Assembly (NCBI GenBank): GCA_947650285.1
Contig: CANTFL010001332.1
Span: 124,001 to 188,000 of the forward strand
Direction of reading: 5' to 3'
Length of the DNA stretch: 64,000 nt
Source of the DNA: Hyaloperonospora brassicae
Lineage: Eukaryota > Oomycota > Peronosporomycetes > Peronosporales > Peronosporaceae
The notes under the pieces were generated by a model that worked only from the letters and a program-made list of their open reading frames with translations, was not told the origin of the DNA and did no database searches. The translations under genes were made by a program, and so were the position numbers. Positions 11,292 through 24,983 of this stretch are shown here, piece by piece (the stretch's first letter is position 1; every line of letters begins with the position of its first letter).

Positions 11292-14200
11292 CCCCTCAAT
11301 TCGAACTGCACGGATGTCGATAGCTGTTATCAAGTCTGTGTGACGAGGCGCCGAAAGTCCCTTTGTCATGATGTCCGTCATCATCACGGAAGTCTTGCAA
11401 TACTCGTTATTCGCTTCACCACGCGGACCTTATAACGAATGAGATGGTTTTTGATGTCGATGTGCTTGGCGCGGCCATGGTTCACCGGATTCTTCGTCAT
11501 CTTGATGCAAGACTGGTTGTCTTTACGGATGACAAGGCCGGTCCCGACTCGTTTGCGGCCGCCAAAATCTTGCATAGCAGGCGATGGATCCACTTGCCTT
11601 CTTGGATGGTTAGACTGAGCGCGATGTACTCCGCTTTACTCGTCGACAGCGACACACCAGACTGCTTCTTGCTTCCCCAACTCACAGGAGCACCCATCAG
11701 CATGAAAGGGTAGCCCGAAGTCGTCTTGCGATCAGCATGGTCGCCGGCCCAGTCCGCGTTCGAGTAGCCACGAAAGTCAATCTGGACGCTGGGCTGGTAG
11801 CGGAGTCCGTGCGACTTGTTCCCTTGCAAGTAACGAAAAACGCGCTTTACCGCCGTCCAATATTCTTGCTGAGGATTTTCATGAAGCGTGAGACGTACCC
11901 CACAGCATACGCAATTTCCGGCCTCGTCGTAGTCGTCAAATGCAATAAATCCCCCACAGCTTTACAAAACGGAACTTCAATCTTGGCCGTTTCACTGCTT
12001 GCGACAAGCCGAGTGCTCAAATCGACCGGACTTGTTGTGGCCTTGCACTCATGCATGCCGAAACGCCTGAGGATGTCGTTGACATACCGTTGCTGGCACA
12101 TCTTCACGCTGCCATCCAAGACATCCATCAGTTCAATACTCAGTACAAAATCACACTTGTCACTGTCGGTCATCTCGAAGCGCGTCTTTAAATTGGCCTT
12201 CGTGTGTGCAATCAACTCGAGCGTGCTGCCGGTCACCAACACGTCATCCACGTAAACCAGCACGAGCACCCAATGACCATCGACCACTTTGATGTAGAGA
12301 CATGGGTCGAACGCTGACACTTCGAAATCGAAGGAGCACACGAAATCCTCGAAAGTCTCGTTATACACACGCGAACTTGCTTGAAATCGTAGATCGCCTT
12401 CACCAACCCCAAACAATCAAATTCCCCATCCATCTCGACGCCTTTTGGTACCACGCAATACACCTTCTCCTTTATCACACCGTAAAGAAAAGCTGTCATC
12501 ACATCGAGTTAATCCAGCGGCTAGTCGAAGGACTTGGTGATCGCGATCACCATACGCAGTGTCACGTACTTCACCACGGGCGAGAACGTCTCCGTGTAGT
12601 CGATGCCGTAATTCTGCATAAAGCCTTTGGCAACAAGACGCAATTTGTACTTCTCTATCGATCCATCCGCTTTGCGCTTGATCTGGAACACCCACTTGGT
12701 GCCGATCGCGCCTTGGCCTCTTGGCAGTCTTGCCGCACGAAAAAATTCACGAAGTTGCATCGACTTGAGCTCCGCCTTCACAGCACTTCGCCAGTGAACT
12801 TGATCAGGACCGTTAATTGCGTCTTTGGAAGTCGCAAGTTCTGACAGGTCCGTTGCTTCCAATGCATTTGCACTTGCACGCCAAAATGTTGGAGGCGTCG
12901 AGTCATCATCTTAATCGTAGGAGCCCGCATCTTCTTCTTCATCATGCGTCGTTTCGTGAGCACTTGATCGTTGTTTCTGGTGACGGTTAAGGACGTGTTC
13001 CGGCGCACTTGATTGCTCCAACCCAGTTCGAGGGCGAGCTGAACGTCGCATGCCGGGTCTTGCTTCACTCTTGCGCTTGCCAGTCTGCTTGTAGGAGTTC
13101 TGACGCACGCCGTCAATGTTGATCTCCAGGAGGTCGAAGTCCAACTCCGCATCTTCATCGTCTTCACTTGATCGGACCATCGAAAAGTCAAAAGTCGATT
13201 CGTCGAAGGTGATGTTACGACTGATCACCACTTGGCCCGCCTCAATGTCGTACACTTGATAAGCCTTTGACGCTTCTTCGTAGCTCGTGAATATCTCTGC
13301 ACGAGCCTTCGGGCCCACTTTAGTCACTTCTCCCTTGGTGTCAGGATGTAAGCTCGACCTTTAGCAAGCGCATGTGCTTGATACTTAGTTTCGACTTGTA
13401 CACGATCTCGAACGGAGTCTTGTTGTCGATCTTGGTTGAAGGCAGGCGGTTCTTGATGTAGATTACCGTCATTGCCGCTTCAGCCCAATAGCACTTTTCC
13501 AGCTTTGCATGATGCAACAAGCTCCGTCCAATCGTGACAGTGGTCCGTATCGCGCGTTCTGCGGTGGCGTTGGTCTGGTGTACATACGGCACCGTGACCT
13601 GCTGCTCGATACCTTGATCTTCGTAGAAGGTCTTGATCGAGTTGGTCGCAAACTCATGCGATCCATCATGCCCGACGAACTTGATCTTCTTGCCGAACAG
13701 CGTCTGGATCTTAAGAATGTAGCTCTTAATGTAGTCTTCACTCTCAGACTTAGATCGCAAACAGAAGCCCTTCGTGCACCCGATTGCTTCGTCGACCACA
13801 AGCAGCAAGAATCTGCTGCCGCCGATCGAGACTTGTTCCATTGGCCCGCAGATGTCGAATTGCAGCAACTCAAACACACCATATTGACGCCTGTCACGGC
13901 TGGTTGGGAATGGTTTTTGGACCATCTTCCCTTGCTGGCAACCGCGACACACACTTGGCCCAGTCGAGTTGAGATGTGCCTTAGCTTCCTCTTTCATGCT
14001 TGTGGCCACCATCTTGCGCATAACATCGAGGGTGTATGACCCATGCGCGCGTGCAAGTCGATGGTCCCATTGCGTGTCGCTGCATTCACCGATCATTGGG
14101 GATTTCGCAGCCAGCAAAGTCCATCGACGAGGTCCGCTGTTGCCACGACTTGCGTGAAATTCTTGCGCGTTACTTGCATCTTGGACCCATCGAACACGAC

Positions 14201-15357
14201 TTGGAATTTGCCACCCTTGTTGATCTACGGCACCGAAAGCAGATTTTTGCTTATAATTGGCACGAACAGCGCGTCCTTGATCTCGATGTCGCGTTCGTCG
14301 CCAATAGGCAGAGATACTCGTTCCATGATGGTTCCCACATCCTTGATTGCAGCTTTGCTGCCATCAGCCACCGATAGTTCGCCTTCCTCTCGCTTATTCA
14401 GGCTTGCAAAATTGGCCTTGTCGTTACAATATGATGCGTCGCACCGCTGTTGACCGCTCACATACTTGGCACATTCTTGCCCGGTGAAAATCCAGCTATC
14501 AGCTTTCAGCGAAACCGCAAACTCAACTCGATCGTATTCGTCGTCGTAGTTGATATTGGATTTTTACTGAACGCTGTTGGCTCCGCGCCTGTGAGCATTA
14601 ACGCCGCCGCGTCGAGCCCCTCCTTACCTTTTGTCCTTCTGCTTGGTCCATCACCTCTCCGCCGTGTACACCATTTTTTTGCAGTACGTACACTGGCGAG
14701 TTTCACGCTCAGCACTGAACGCCTTCGCCGCGTTTTCAGTCTTCGCCGATGTCGTATTGTCACCTTGCCACTTGATGTACTCATTCGTGAGCACTCTCAA
14801 GACGTCTCGCGATCGCAGTTCCGCGCTGCTCATCTCCAAGTTTAGCACGACAATTTCGTAGGTCTTGGGGAGGCTGCGCAACAAGCAGATCGCCACGTCC
14901 TCGTCCTCCATCTTGGCGCCGATGCTGCTCATATTCGCAAAGATGTAATGGACTTCATTGTAATGATGCATCACATTGACGCCTTCCTTCATCTTCATGA
15001 TGATCAGCTGTCGCTTCAAGTAGATGCACCAAGCCTTCTTCGACCCGCCGTACAGTGTCTTCTAACGCGCCCACACGATCCACGCCTCCTCACAATCATC
15101 AACGATGTGATGGTAGTCGACGTCCATGTGGAGCAACATCAGTCCGAACGCGATGTTGCTCGTCTTGACGTAGTCTTCCATGGCGCGAGGATCCGCGAAG
15201 GTCGGCGACGTCTCCCAGTATATCACGTGCCACGTCAACTTGGTCAGGAACTCGCCACGCATGTAGCGGCTCCATGTCGCGTATTGTCTCCGTCGAACTT
15301 GCCAATAATAATCTTGGTGGTGGCATTTTGAGCAGAGGACATCGCGCTCTTGCTCAT
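11292..15357 (-). pseudogene. Copia gag-pol polyprotein, frameshifted
   Basis: The Gag start codon (15,357) lies inside the primer-binding site and opens [15 protein letters not shown]. Gag continues in shifted frames through 15,262-14,651 and ends with a C-x2-C zinc-knuckle start (CTYCKK). The protease/pre-integrase region at 14,461-14,225 ends in the typical KNLLSV. Integrase at 14,117-13,341 keeps its acidic residues in FDICGPM, GHDGSHEF and NATAERAIRT. RT spans about 12,862-11,847 with YVDD and KARLVAK-like blocks. RNase H (11,829-about 11,300) has SNADWAGDHADRKTTSG, SKAEYIAL and a terminal TKGLSAP. At least five frameshifts break the polyprotein, so it cannot be autonomous. Confidence 0.85.
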
Positions 15358-15361
15358 AACC

Positions 15362-15641
15362 TGTTGAAACGTGCGAAGCTTGACGACCGAAACTGGGAAG
15401 GATGCTGGGAGTCCACTCGGAAGACCGGAGAAGACATTTGGGTAGTAGATGGAAGATTGGAAATTGATTGATTATCAGAGATTATCTGCCTACGCCTTGA
15501 TTTATATGTGTCCACATATAAATCGGTCAGCGCGTCTAATCACCCTACTCGTCTAATCATTCCTGCGTAATTACTGACGTAAAAACTATCTCGTAAGAAC
15601 TACACCTTAGAGTTCGGAGGGTTACGGTACCCTTCAATACG
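15362..15641 (-). repeat. 5' LTR of minus-strand Copia element
   Basis: Direct repeat of 11,012-11,290. It begins TGTTGAAACG on the plus strand. The element's primer-binding site GGTTATGAGC lies directly to its left on the minus strand. Confidence 0.85.
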
Positions 15642-15649
15642 ATGCGAAC

Positions 15650-18600
15650 GCTTAACAAACAGTGCAATTATAATGAGAATGGCATCGACATTGTTCGTTA
15701 AGTTGTGGTTAGCACCGCTGTCAATTATCCAAAAAGATGATGCGGGCAACATAGCTGCAGAAAAGTTAATTTAATTGTATTCATCGCCGTTAATTCAAGC
15801 ATTTGAGAAAGAAGACGAAAGAGTTGTCAGGTTGACACGCGCTCAGGAGGATACGAGAAAGCAACACACGCTTATTGCTTATAATATAAATCCGGTAGTA
15901 TTTCCATCGACGACATAAGAGTCGGCATCGGCAGAATCGGTACTGGCCTTAATTGTGACAAAGTTGGCTCAACCCTATTAAGGTTAAGCGTTTTAAGTGA
16001 CGGGGCAGTAAACAGGTTTATGGTACGTCGGCGAATAAACTAGTAGAGTTTACGCCTTCTCTTTATTTATGAGGATCTACTGAAGTTGTGATAGATGCAA
16101 GCTTTGGTTTAATTGAAGGCTGCTTGGAAGCTGTTGCTGTGGCCGCAAATACCTTCACCACGTTTTCCTATAGATGAATATGCTGTAGCGGAGCTGGTAC
16201 AGCTCCTATCCAGAGGAAGGCCTCCTGCTTGACGAGCAAGCTTGTTCTCTACAAGAACTTGACTATACGAGTTTAGATGATCAAGCTTGAGCTTATTATT
16301 CAAGCGATCACACAATTCAGTCAATCAACAGCACAGAGTGTTTTGAGTCGGCTCCATAGCAAGGCTTGACTATTCTTTATAAGATCCGAGACGTCTTAAC
16401 AAGGCACTTGTATCTAAAAGGTTAAAAGGTGAAATAAACTTTATTTTAATTTTTAATTTGAAAATACACCATAATCTAAACGTGCTATTTTAGACACAAA
16501 TGGTGTAAATTAGTGTATGTTGTATATATCGCCTTTGGTGGCTGACACGCGTCAGCCTCCATCAACTGATAAGGTGTTCTATTATCACTATTAATGGAAT
16601 CTCATCCCTGGTGTAAACTACATGTTGGTCATCAACCGACGTGTAACCCGAATTTATATGCAGCTTTCTATTGCTTATCGATTTGCGACCATCGTCCATC
16701 AGCTTTTTAATCAGTGTAGAGGCTATACTTTTTCCTCGTTGACATATGCAGCGTTAAACTTGATCTCGGCGGCGACTTTAGACTTGATGCCTGGGTCTGC
16801 GGATACATTGTTGCAAATTGCCTCGAAGATAAAGACATTTCTCTACCAACATGGCGAATGTATGTGCATCAATCATGCCACGTTTGGTCAAATTTCGTGA
16901 GTCTACCGACAAATTTACTAAGACGTGCTTGTGACAACTTGCAACGAAATCTGCTTGCATGGATTCTTGAAATTCATAAATCTTTATAATGCGTCGTTAT
17001 TCGGTCATATGCGTCAAGAACTCTTCAAGTAATTGAAGGTGAAAATTCTAATGGGGAGCCGTCACGAAATATAACGAAAACAAATTTACGTAATTTGTCG
17101 GTAATATAAATTATGGGTCGGCTTTTACTCTAGCTTGTTTGTTCGATGTTGCGCAGTGACAGGTAAAAACCATTAAGAAGAAAGAGTAGATATCCTTGTT
17201 AGCATACATCTATCACTTGAACTTTTCGATCTGGGCACTGTGTGGGATGGTACACTTGCGAAACTATGGTAGACGGGCAATGATAAGAGTTGGATGCGGA
17301 GGTGATAGAACGGGTTCTGAAGGAAGCGGAAGCGGGATGTGTGGTAGACTTGGACATTATACTGGAGTCGGGCCTGGTGTCGATAATGACAGAGTTGCGA
17401 TAAAAATGGTAACCTTAAAGCGCTTGACCGAAGAAAATCCGACAGCAATTTCTATAAGCTATATAGACGGTGTTGCAAGACATTATATGTAATAACCATT
17501 TCGATCCATATACAATTAAGGTGAAATGGAGTCATTTTCCTGACACCAATACCTAAAGTTTAGTTGGTATGTTACCTCAGGATCGATGGACATTCACGTA
17601 TAATAATCTCGATTTTAGGATCGGGCGTTACAGGTGCAGATCGTGGACAAGATCGTGACTTATAGCAAACGAAACACTACAACTATGGATCAGGTAGGAG
17701 GATACTTGTCTTCTGGGGGACGGGGATACTATTGGCTGTAGTGATGCACTGAATGCAAGGTCAGCGATCTGATCCATCCCAGCCGATTTATAATCGAACC
17801 AATATTGATTCTCAATAAATAATGTGGAACAGTGGATATTTCTATAGACAGCACGTGTTATGGATGTGTGAAGTAATTTGGGATAAATCGGTAGTGTGTC
17901 AACACTCACCCATGTCATTCGAATGATGGATAACCTGGGAGAACGGTTGGTTTAACTTCTTTTGCACCAGTTAATTTCACATGTTAAGCTTACCCAATGT
18001 CTTTTAAACTGTATGAATTGTCTTCTTTTTACTTTCTAAGACTCAAGCACACTACCAGCCACGCATAGGGTCTGTAATTGTAATATATCAATCTGGACGA
18101 CCAAGAACAATTTAAAATCGATCGGGAATTCCGTTGCCTTCATCAATGGACGAAACAACGAGAATGAATACGTCACGTACATGATAGTGACGTGGAACAA
18201 AGTTCGACTGCGCGGTCTGACGTCGCCAAGATGAAATTCAAGCACATTCGCGGTAGCTTCTCAAAGGAATGACATTAGATGAAGCATAAGGTTTAAAAGC
18301 CTAGCAATAAGCAAGGGCTGAAGTGCGGAACAAATTACTTTTAACTGCTCACGCTACTTGACGTTGATCTATTTTGCGAGGGAGAGCACATCGCCAGCGA
18401 ATCTTCCGCAAAATTGACTCACGTTTAAAGGATTCTACCGAGAGGTCGGCTTGCACCTAGTTCAAGAGGGCTAACGTAAAAACATTAAGGAGAAGCTTAG
18501 GACCCTGACCAAGCGCCACGACGAAAGAATGTAACGTTGATCGATCGTCTATGACGACTTGCGTTAATGTACGCCGAGTTGCCCTAAAATGCATAGGCCA

Positions 18601-19540
18601 CATCGGGGGTTCAACTATGTCGATTTTTTCGCTGATATATGCCTTCGAACAATCAAGACAAGCTCGTATTTTGTAAAATTTCCATTGCAACCATTAAAAA
18701 AATCTGCGATGTACTTCGAGCGCATCAAGAGGCGAAAAAACAGAATCGCTGTGAACGCCAGAATGGTCAAGGGATGCTTGGTGAAAGGGTTCAAGTTTGC
18801 ACGACTAGAAAGACCCGGTTAATGACCGCAGATCGTCGCAACTATCGCGAACATCTTGACTTATATGAGCAGCGTCATCACCGACGGATGTCCCAGACAA
18901 CACAAAGAAAAAATTAAACCAAGATAATGTTGAATAATGTACGTTCCACAACTTCTCACCAATTCAGCGAGTTCTTCGCCCATTAAGAAGCAGCGCGAAT
19001 AGCACAAGCCTGTCAAGACAAATACACCAGCCTCGAGCGAGAACAAGTATCCCAGATATAAAGGAGGGTCCAGAAGTAGCGATTTTAAACTCGTAGATAT
19101 GGTCGTCGATAACCGAATTAGCACCAAGCTCGCTCCGTTATGTATTTAGCTTCAATTCTAGAACGCGATTGACCACTTCGATGCGATAATAGACTGCAAT
19201 GCGTCGTTCCACATTATCAAGTTGAAGACTATATAGGCCAATAACCGGCTTGGGCGCAAACAAGTCACTTCGTAGCCCTATTTCATACGGTTAAGCCGAG
19301 GATTTTAATGATGGTCGTAGGACGTTCAGCTCCGATTTGCATTCCTTATACCTTCAGCCGTAATCATTCACAAATTCAAAATTTTGGAGAGGATCCAAGA
19401 TGCTTTTTTGATTGGTCGTGAGATAATAACTTCATTGGGCATGGTGCTCGATTACAATGAATATATTGTTTTATAGGAAGGTCACTTCGTGCATCTTGAA
19501 CACCAATGGGTCTTTATTTTTCGTAATAAGCTATCATACA
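15650..19540. other. AT-rich DNA, no gene recognised
   Basis: No open frame carries a recognisable domain. Frames at 17,196-17,492 (glycine-rich) and 18,036-18,245 or 18,457-18,690 on the minus strand are short and isolated. The sequence is probably old retroelement debris, but I cannot prove it. Confidence 0.5.
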
Positions 19541-20279
19541 TTTTTCGACGGAAGTAGAGAAGTTGCTGAAAGTGCAGCTCTCCCAGAAGAGCTGATGCCC
19601 TACACGCTACTCATTTCTCTTGTCAAGAAATAATTTTAGCTTATTTGATATAACAAGATATTGTTCAATGTGCATTTAGGAAGGATGAATTTTTTTATTA
19701 CGTTCTGCCGATTTTTCCTGGCCACAAATTCGATCACACCAAGCCTTACCTAGACCCACGTAGCCTCAAAGAATCGGAGCAAGAGCTCATTCAACATCTT
19801 ATTATCATCGAGGTGCTATAGAAGATGAATGACTCGAAACTGCATTGCCAGCTTTAGTTTTGGAGATTTCCAACGATTCACTTTGTCTCCTAATAGACTT
19901 CCGGGAACAAATCGGTATTTGCAGCGAAGCCCATACTATGTCCCACGTGTTCGATAGATTTGATCACGTCTTGCAAAATCAAGTGTCTCTTTACACAAGA
20001 TAGAAACATGGGGTACTACGCGTGTCGTCTTGCTGCGTCGAGCTGTGGTATACGGATTTCTGTATACGAATCGGAAAGATTCAATACAAGCGGCTCCAAT
20101 CGGAATTTCCACGGCGCTAGACAAATATCTAGCGTGCATTGAAAAACAATTTGGTGACCTGGATTATGTCGTCACATAGTTGAACGACATTCTCGTGTAT
20201 CCCTTTTGCGAGAACACACACTTCAGGCACCTCAATATCGTAAGCACGCGCCTCAATTAGTATGACATGACTTGTAACC

Positions 20280-20878
20280 GCAAGAAATACTACATAATAT
20301 GTCGCTCTGTCGAGTATCTCGGCTTCACGCTGGCGTCCAAAGGATTTCAATCCTAGAAGACAAAGGTGCAATCAATTCAGGAGGTTGACGTGCCAAAGAC
20401 TGCGAAGGAATCACGCCGCTTCCTCGGGATAATTAATTACTACAGGTATATGGTGCCTAACAAGACGGCAATATGGCAACTACTTTTCCACTTTACCAGA
20501 TCTACAGCCCCAACAAACAGATTCCCCGTGACACAGGAACGTTTCACGCTGTTCAGAAAGTGTACACAAGTTGACCTGCTTCAGTTTTCCGACTTGATGT
20601 ACCTTGTCACGATTATGCTGACGCGAGCGGCAACTAAATCGTTAAAAATTATTATGCAAAGGAAAAAGAATTTTGTGCGCTACTCACAAAGCAAGAAATA
20701 CTACATAATATGTCGCTCTGTCGATTATCTCGGCTTCACGCTGGCGTCCAAAGGATTTCAATCCTAGAAGACAAAGGTGCAATCAATTCAGGAGGCTGCC
20801 GTGCCAAAGACTGCGATGGAATCACGCCGCTTCCTCGGGATAATTATTTACTACAGGTATATGGTGCCTAACAAGACG
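20280..20878 (+). repeat. 188-bp direct duplication inside the Gypsy pseudogene
   Basis: Positions 20,280-20,467 recur at 20,691-20,878, offset exactly 411 bp, with only about six differences. Both copies start GCAAGAAATACTACATAATA and end GGTGCCTAACAAGACG. The second copy joins an RNase H start directly to an RT segment, which is not a natural pol order. Confidence 0.9.
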
Positions 20879-20879
20879 A

Positions 20880-20976
20880 TATTAGATATAAATAAGGTAA
20901 AGATATTTAAAAAAATATTTATTTATCCAAAATAAATAAAAAAATTTAAATATCTTTACCTTATTTATATCTAATA
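20880..20976. mobile_element. 97-bp hairpin MITE-like element
   Basis: Two perfect 30-bp inverted arms (20,880-20,909 and 20,947-20,976) beginning TATTAGATATAAATAAGG flank an AT-only loop. TA at both ends is compatible with a Tc1/mariner-type TA duplication. It sits exactly at the end of the duplicated Gypsy segment. It contains no coding sequence. Confidence 0.65.
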
Positions 20977-21720
20977 ATACTTATATCATCCAGAAGTTTA
21001 TGTTTTAATTTTACCCGCATTTGGTATAATTAGTCAAGTTTCGGCGGCTTTTGCAAAAAAATGTATTTTGTTATGCTTCTTTCGATTGTCTAAATTTAGT
21101 TTATAAGCCACACGATCCTGCTCTGGATTCCTGTGGTTTTTACACCGACCATACAGCCTTATATACCCGACCAAAACTTTTCTGCGAGTCGAGCGCTGGA
21201 AGTTACTCATTGCTTAGTACCACCTCTATCTGGATCATACCAACACAAAATGGTGCAGATGGATTGCGCGGATGCGAAACGACAGTAAACAGACAAAGCC
21301 TCAGTTAAGCTTGCGGAGGAGATTTTTACGGCCATTAATGAGCTCTACTGTGTCAAGCGAGGTCCTGTTCTTTGCAAACACCAAGTGAAAAACGCCATAA
21401 TATAGAAGATCAAGACATCTTGCCTCAAATGCAGCAACAACCCCGTCAACCGTCTTTTACGGATACTAGGCTGTACGCTAGTTACGCCTTCACAGCGCGT
21501 CATTGTGCTCGACAGCCTGCGCAATGACTTGATTCGGTGGTATTATCTAAGTCCTAGCCATTCTGGTAATAAACGCCAGTACAAGGCGATGAGACAAATA
21601 TCGTACTGGCTCGGCATGGAAGCCGCGATCATCTAGCAGACAAAGTGTTGTCTCGTTTGCAAGCAATGCCATTAATAACTGCTATCTCGCACATTCAAGA
21701 CAGTGAACCCTTTTAAATTA

Positions 21721-23533
21721 TTCATGTCGATTTGAATAGTATCTACAAGGATCTTTATTATGACATAACAATGATCATTCACGCTACGCGTTCGCTAGTA
21801 GTGATTATTTAGCCTGGTAGAAAAATCGGTGGAAGGCGTCCGAAATGATGCCACAAAGATAATTTCGGCACATTTAGCGCAATATTTGATTATTTTCCTA
21901 ATATTTTAGATTGTACCCCATTGTCCAGATTATTAACGTGATCATCGAGATATGGTAACATTTCGCGTGGAGAGCACATTATTGCGATTTGTCATGTGAC
22001 AATTGGGGAATTGGCAGGGAATTTTGGCACGTGGTCTAGGGTTCAAGCTAGCCTAAAAGTGATATTTGTTAAGATGACATTCTACCATGCAGGTTAAATG
22101 CGATGATAGGTGTGCTAAAAAAAATTTGCTTGGATGATGAATTGACGTGATTGCTTTATCTTTTGCTTATGGTACGCGCTCCCTCTCTCCGAACTGAATT
22201 TTTTTGGCTTCTCAACGACTGAAGGCACTTGTGTTAAGACGCAATAAATTGATATTAATTTGTTCGGCCATGATCAAGAAGGTCGATTCTGGGAATTGAA
22301 AAAGGACAGCTCAAGTGACTCAACTGCAAGTAGACGTAGCGAAAGGAAAGTAATAAATACAAAGTTTGCGAGACGGCTCAAGTGGTTATAAGATTGGAGA
22401 AAGGCATTTCAAGATTGGATTTAGCGAGATCACGAAGCAAAATTAACCAATCTATGTGTGAAGATCACAGATCAACCCTTAACTTAATGCATAGGAGCTG
22501 GCGCTACATCTCTCAATACCGTTACAAAGAGCCTTAGCCAGATCAAACGTCGAATTCACACAATGGTCACAGGACAATATATAGAGGCACGGTTAATAGA
22601 TCCCCTACGTATATCAGCAAGTCTAGGAACGCAAAAAAGATCGGGCTTAACATCAGCAAATTCGTGGAGCCGACTTCGCCACAACAGCATTGGCTTCACC
22701 TTAGTTGATCAGGTCATTGGGTGCGGTCAATGTATAATGTCTGGTTCCACGTTGGCAGATATATTTATCGTAATTGGATGTCGTGATCTATACGTAGCGA
22801 CTGTATTTTTCCCGTGACAGACGTACAAATTGTGAAGTCGGTAGCCACGCGATCTTCGGCGTTAGTGAAACGAGCAGTTTCGTGTAGTAGGTACATCTCC
22901 ACGTGGTCCTAAACTGTTTCAAATCAAACATGTGAAATAGTGTCAAGACTTGATCTGAACGATGGTGCTCAAGATATGCTTGAAGCTGATCTCAACCTTT
23001 TCTATCGGCTTAAATCGCTACAGCCACCGAATCGTCATCAGTATGACTAAAACATTGCTTTTCTTTCAAGACCACAACGGTGTTCAAAATGCTAGACCTG
23101 AAGCCGGTCATTGTACTGAGTGAGGCGAGTAATGTATTGTTGCAGACGTTCCACATCGACTTGGTGCTCTAAGCATCAATTGCTTACCGTCGTCCCACGC
23201 TACTTTTTGACTTGATCAACTTGTTTTGCAGTGCTCGTGCGCGTACAAATCACCCTGCGTTCGTCGCTGTCACTTCATTCGTGATTATGTTTAGTTATGC
23301 AGTAAATTGGATAAGCTGGCTGGCAAGGTCTTCAATACGCTAAGAAATATACTCTTCAAATTGAGTCATTATCTATTTAAGTTCATTCCGCAAATTGCGG
23401 ACTGTTGTGACGTCATGTTAAGCAATTTGCAGCAGTGGTGTAGCTCCTGATTATGATATGTGAGTATCCTTAATTGTGATGCGATTGTAGTGGCGATAGT
23501 TGACAAATCAACGTCTCTAGAGACAGCGTTTTG
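21721..23533. other. No recognisable gene
   Basis: AT-rich and stop-rich on both strands. No family motifs seen. Confidence 0.5.
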
Positions 23534-23950
23534 TGTGATAGAGTAGCCTGTTACATGCAATTATTATTTTGTGAAATAGGAATGAAAGATATTATAAAGA
23601 ATGTTCTCTTAACAATTTCACCGATTACAGTGACGGTGTTGAGATGACCCAGAGTTCTACTCATTGGTTGATATTGGTCATTGAATCAACCCACCAGTCG
23701 CTGCTAGACACGCGCAAATGGGTGGTGAGTAGACATCATCATAAGTTAAGTAGTATTTATATATTTAAGTGTGGTCAAACAGAGAACAAGATGTTTAGGA
23801 CTTATATATATTTGATAATCGGTTTACTTTTCCTACAGCTAGAGTTTTTGTCCCGGTTGTTTATCCTTCCTCTGTATAGTGCATGTACCTAGTAGGACAC
23901 TGACCTTCACTGTTGTCAGTGAGAGTTAACTTTGTACTGGTGTTTCGGTG
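23534..23950 (+). repeat. Solo LTR of family X, diverged copy
   Basis: It shares with 36,577-36,904 the blocks GTAGCCTGTTACATG, TACTCATTGGTTGATA, CGCTGCTAGAC-CGCGCAA and GGGTGGTGAGTAGAC, then a CACTGTTGTCAGTG hairpin. The right end has degraded beyond recognition. Confidence 0.6.
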
Positions 23951-24449
23951 CTTATTATTGTTCTGTGCGTACAGCCTGTACGTTAAGTTCTTCTAAAGAC
24001 ATGACACTTCCCTCTTTGGGTTAGGACTACGCATCCTTTTCCGGTCGTCACTATTGTCTCCCGGGACGGGCGGTGCTAACAGGCTGCTCTGGTTGCCTAC
24101 CAGAACAAATAGCCCAACCATTAGTTGTTGGGAGTTGATGCTTCTTCGAAAGGTCTTATATACTGGTTTTGGGGTTTCTTGAGTTTTATCACGGCATCTA
24201 ATGTGTCGCGCACATTTTAAAGACCTTGGGTTGGTCTGACAGAAATTTCGAACCCACGCCACTAACATGGCCCAAGCAGTGCTTATTCAGGGCACCTAGG
24301 GACCCCAAAGGTGTTTTAGTACGAAGCGACCACTGCTTCGTCACGGTTTGCTTCGGCTAACGAGGCTTAAACTTCGATTGGAAAGTCGTAATCATGGCGC
24401 TTGCCGCGACGACAGCATCGTCTTGTTTATTAACAGCTGACGTTTGGGG

Positions 24450-24925
24450 GGGAACGGGGTTACACGTCGACTTGTAGTCGACAATAGGTGTGGTGCACAC
24501 AAGGGATGGGGTCCCCTTTTCAAGTAATATTCGAATACAGTATCAATTGTTGAAAACTGATGTCTGTCAACAATTAATTACGAGATCTTTTAATAGGTTT
24601 ATTTAGGACATAGGTGAGTAGTCTATTTACTTTCTTCTACGGTGTTCTTTTAGGTTAAAAGAAAAATTGAATTCAGTTCCCATTTTGATCAACATAAGAC
24701 ACGTGCCTTACGAGGCGTCTTGATCGGAAGAGCTAGCAACGCCTGTAGAGGTAGCTGCTCGTGAGCACTCTGTGCTGCGATTCTCTTGAATCGTTTTATC
24801 CCCCTAAAACAGGGACCGTAAGCTCTCTGAGCTTGTTGACTCTCTGAGTAGGGTTCGTAGAACCAAAGTTGCTCATTGAGTGTTAAGTCTTTCTCTGACT
24901 TAAAGAGCTGTGTAGCTCCGCTTTA
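24450..24925 (+). repeat. 5' LTR, Gypsy family G
   Basis: It aligns along its length with 35,205-35,732: AACGGGGTTACACGTC at the start, AGTATCAATTGTTG, CCCCTAAAACAGGGACCGTA, and GAGCTGTGTAGCTCCGCT at the end. The first bases (GG for TG) and last bases (CTTTA for CTACA) are mutated. Confidence 0.8.
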
Positions 24926-24927
24926 CT

Positions 24928-24945
24928 TGGTAGCACTTGTAGTCA
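24928..24945 (+). promoter_or_regulatory. Putative primer-binding site of the Gypsy element
   Basis: TGGTAGCACTTGTAGTC lies two bases after the 5' LTR end. It begins with the TGGTA common to LTR elements primed by tRNA 3' ends. The exact tRNA was not identified. Confidence 0.5.
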
Positions 24946-24983
24946 ATCTACGCTTGAGTCGTTACGACTGATCCTATGTGAGG

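Larger units (their letters stand above)
11012..15641 (-). mobile_element. Complete but decayed Copia LTR retrotransposon
   Basis: Two about 280-bp LTRs in the same orientation flank a minus-strand Copia polyprotein with the order gag, protease, integrase, RT, RNase H. The flanks carry TGCGA immediately before the left LTR (11,007-11,011) and TGCGA at 15,643-15,647, a probable 5-bp target duplication. A purine-rich tract (GAGGGGCG on the minus strand) abuts the left LTR, and GGTTATGAGC follows the right one as primer-binding site. The LTRs differ at roughly ten positions, so the insertion is moderately old. Confidence 0.85.
19550..21720 (+). pseudogene. Gypsy pol pseudogene, rearranged
   Basis: In several frames the plus strand shows the pre-RT block (RSLKESEQELIQHL, about 19,760-19,800), a degraded RT active site (LNDILVY, about 20,178-20,200) and the post-RT block VEYLGFTLASKGFQS then ESRRFLGIINYYRYMV (20,310-20,460). 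RNase H starts follow (KEFCALL, about 20,670; TDHTALY, about 21,150). The HHCC integrase zinc domain (SLRNDLIRWYYLSPSHSG, with CCLVCKQC) lies at about 21,500-21,670. The order fits Ty3/Gypsy. Stops and shifts are numerous. An internal duplication and a small hairpin element further disrupt it. Confidence 0.75.
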
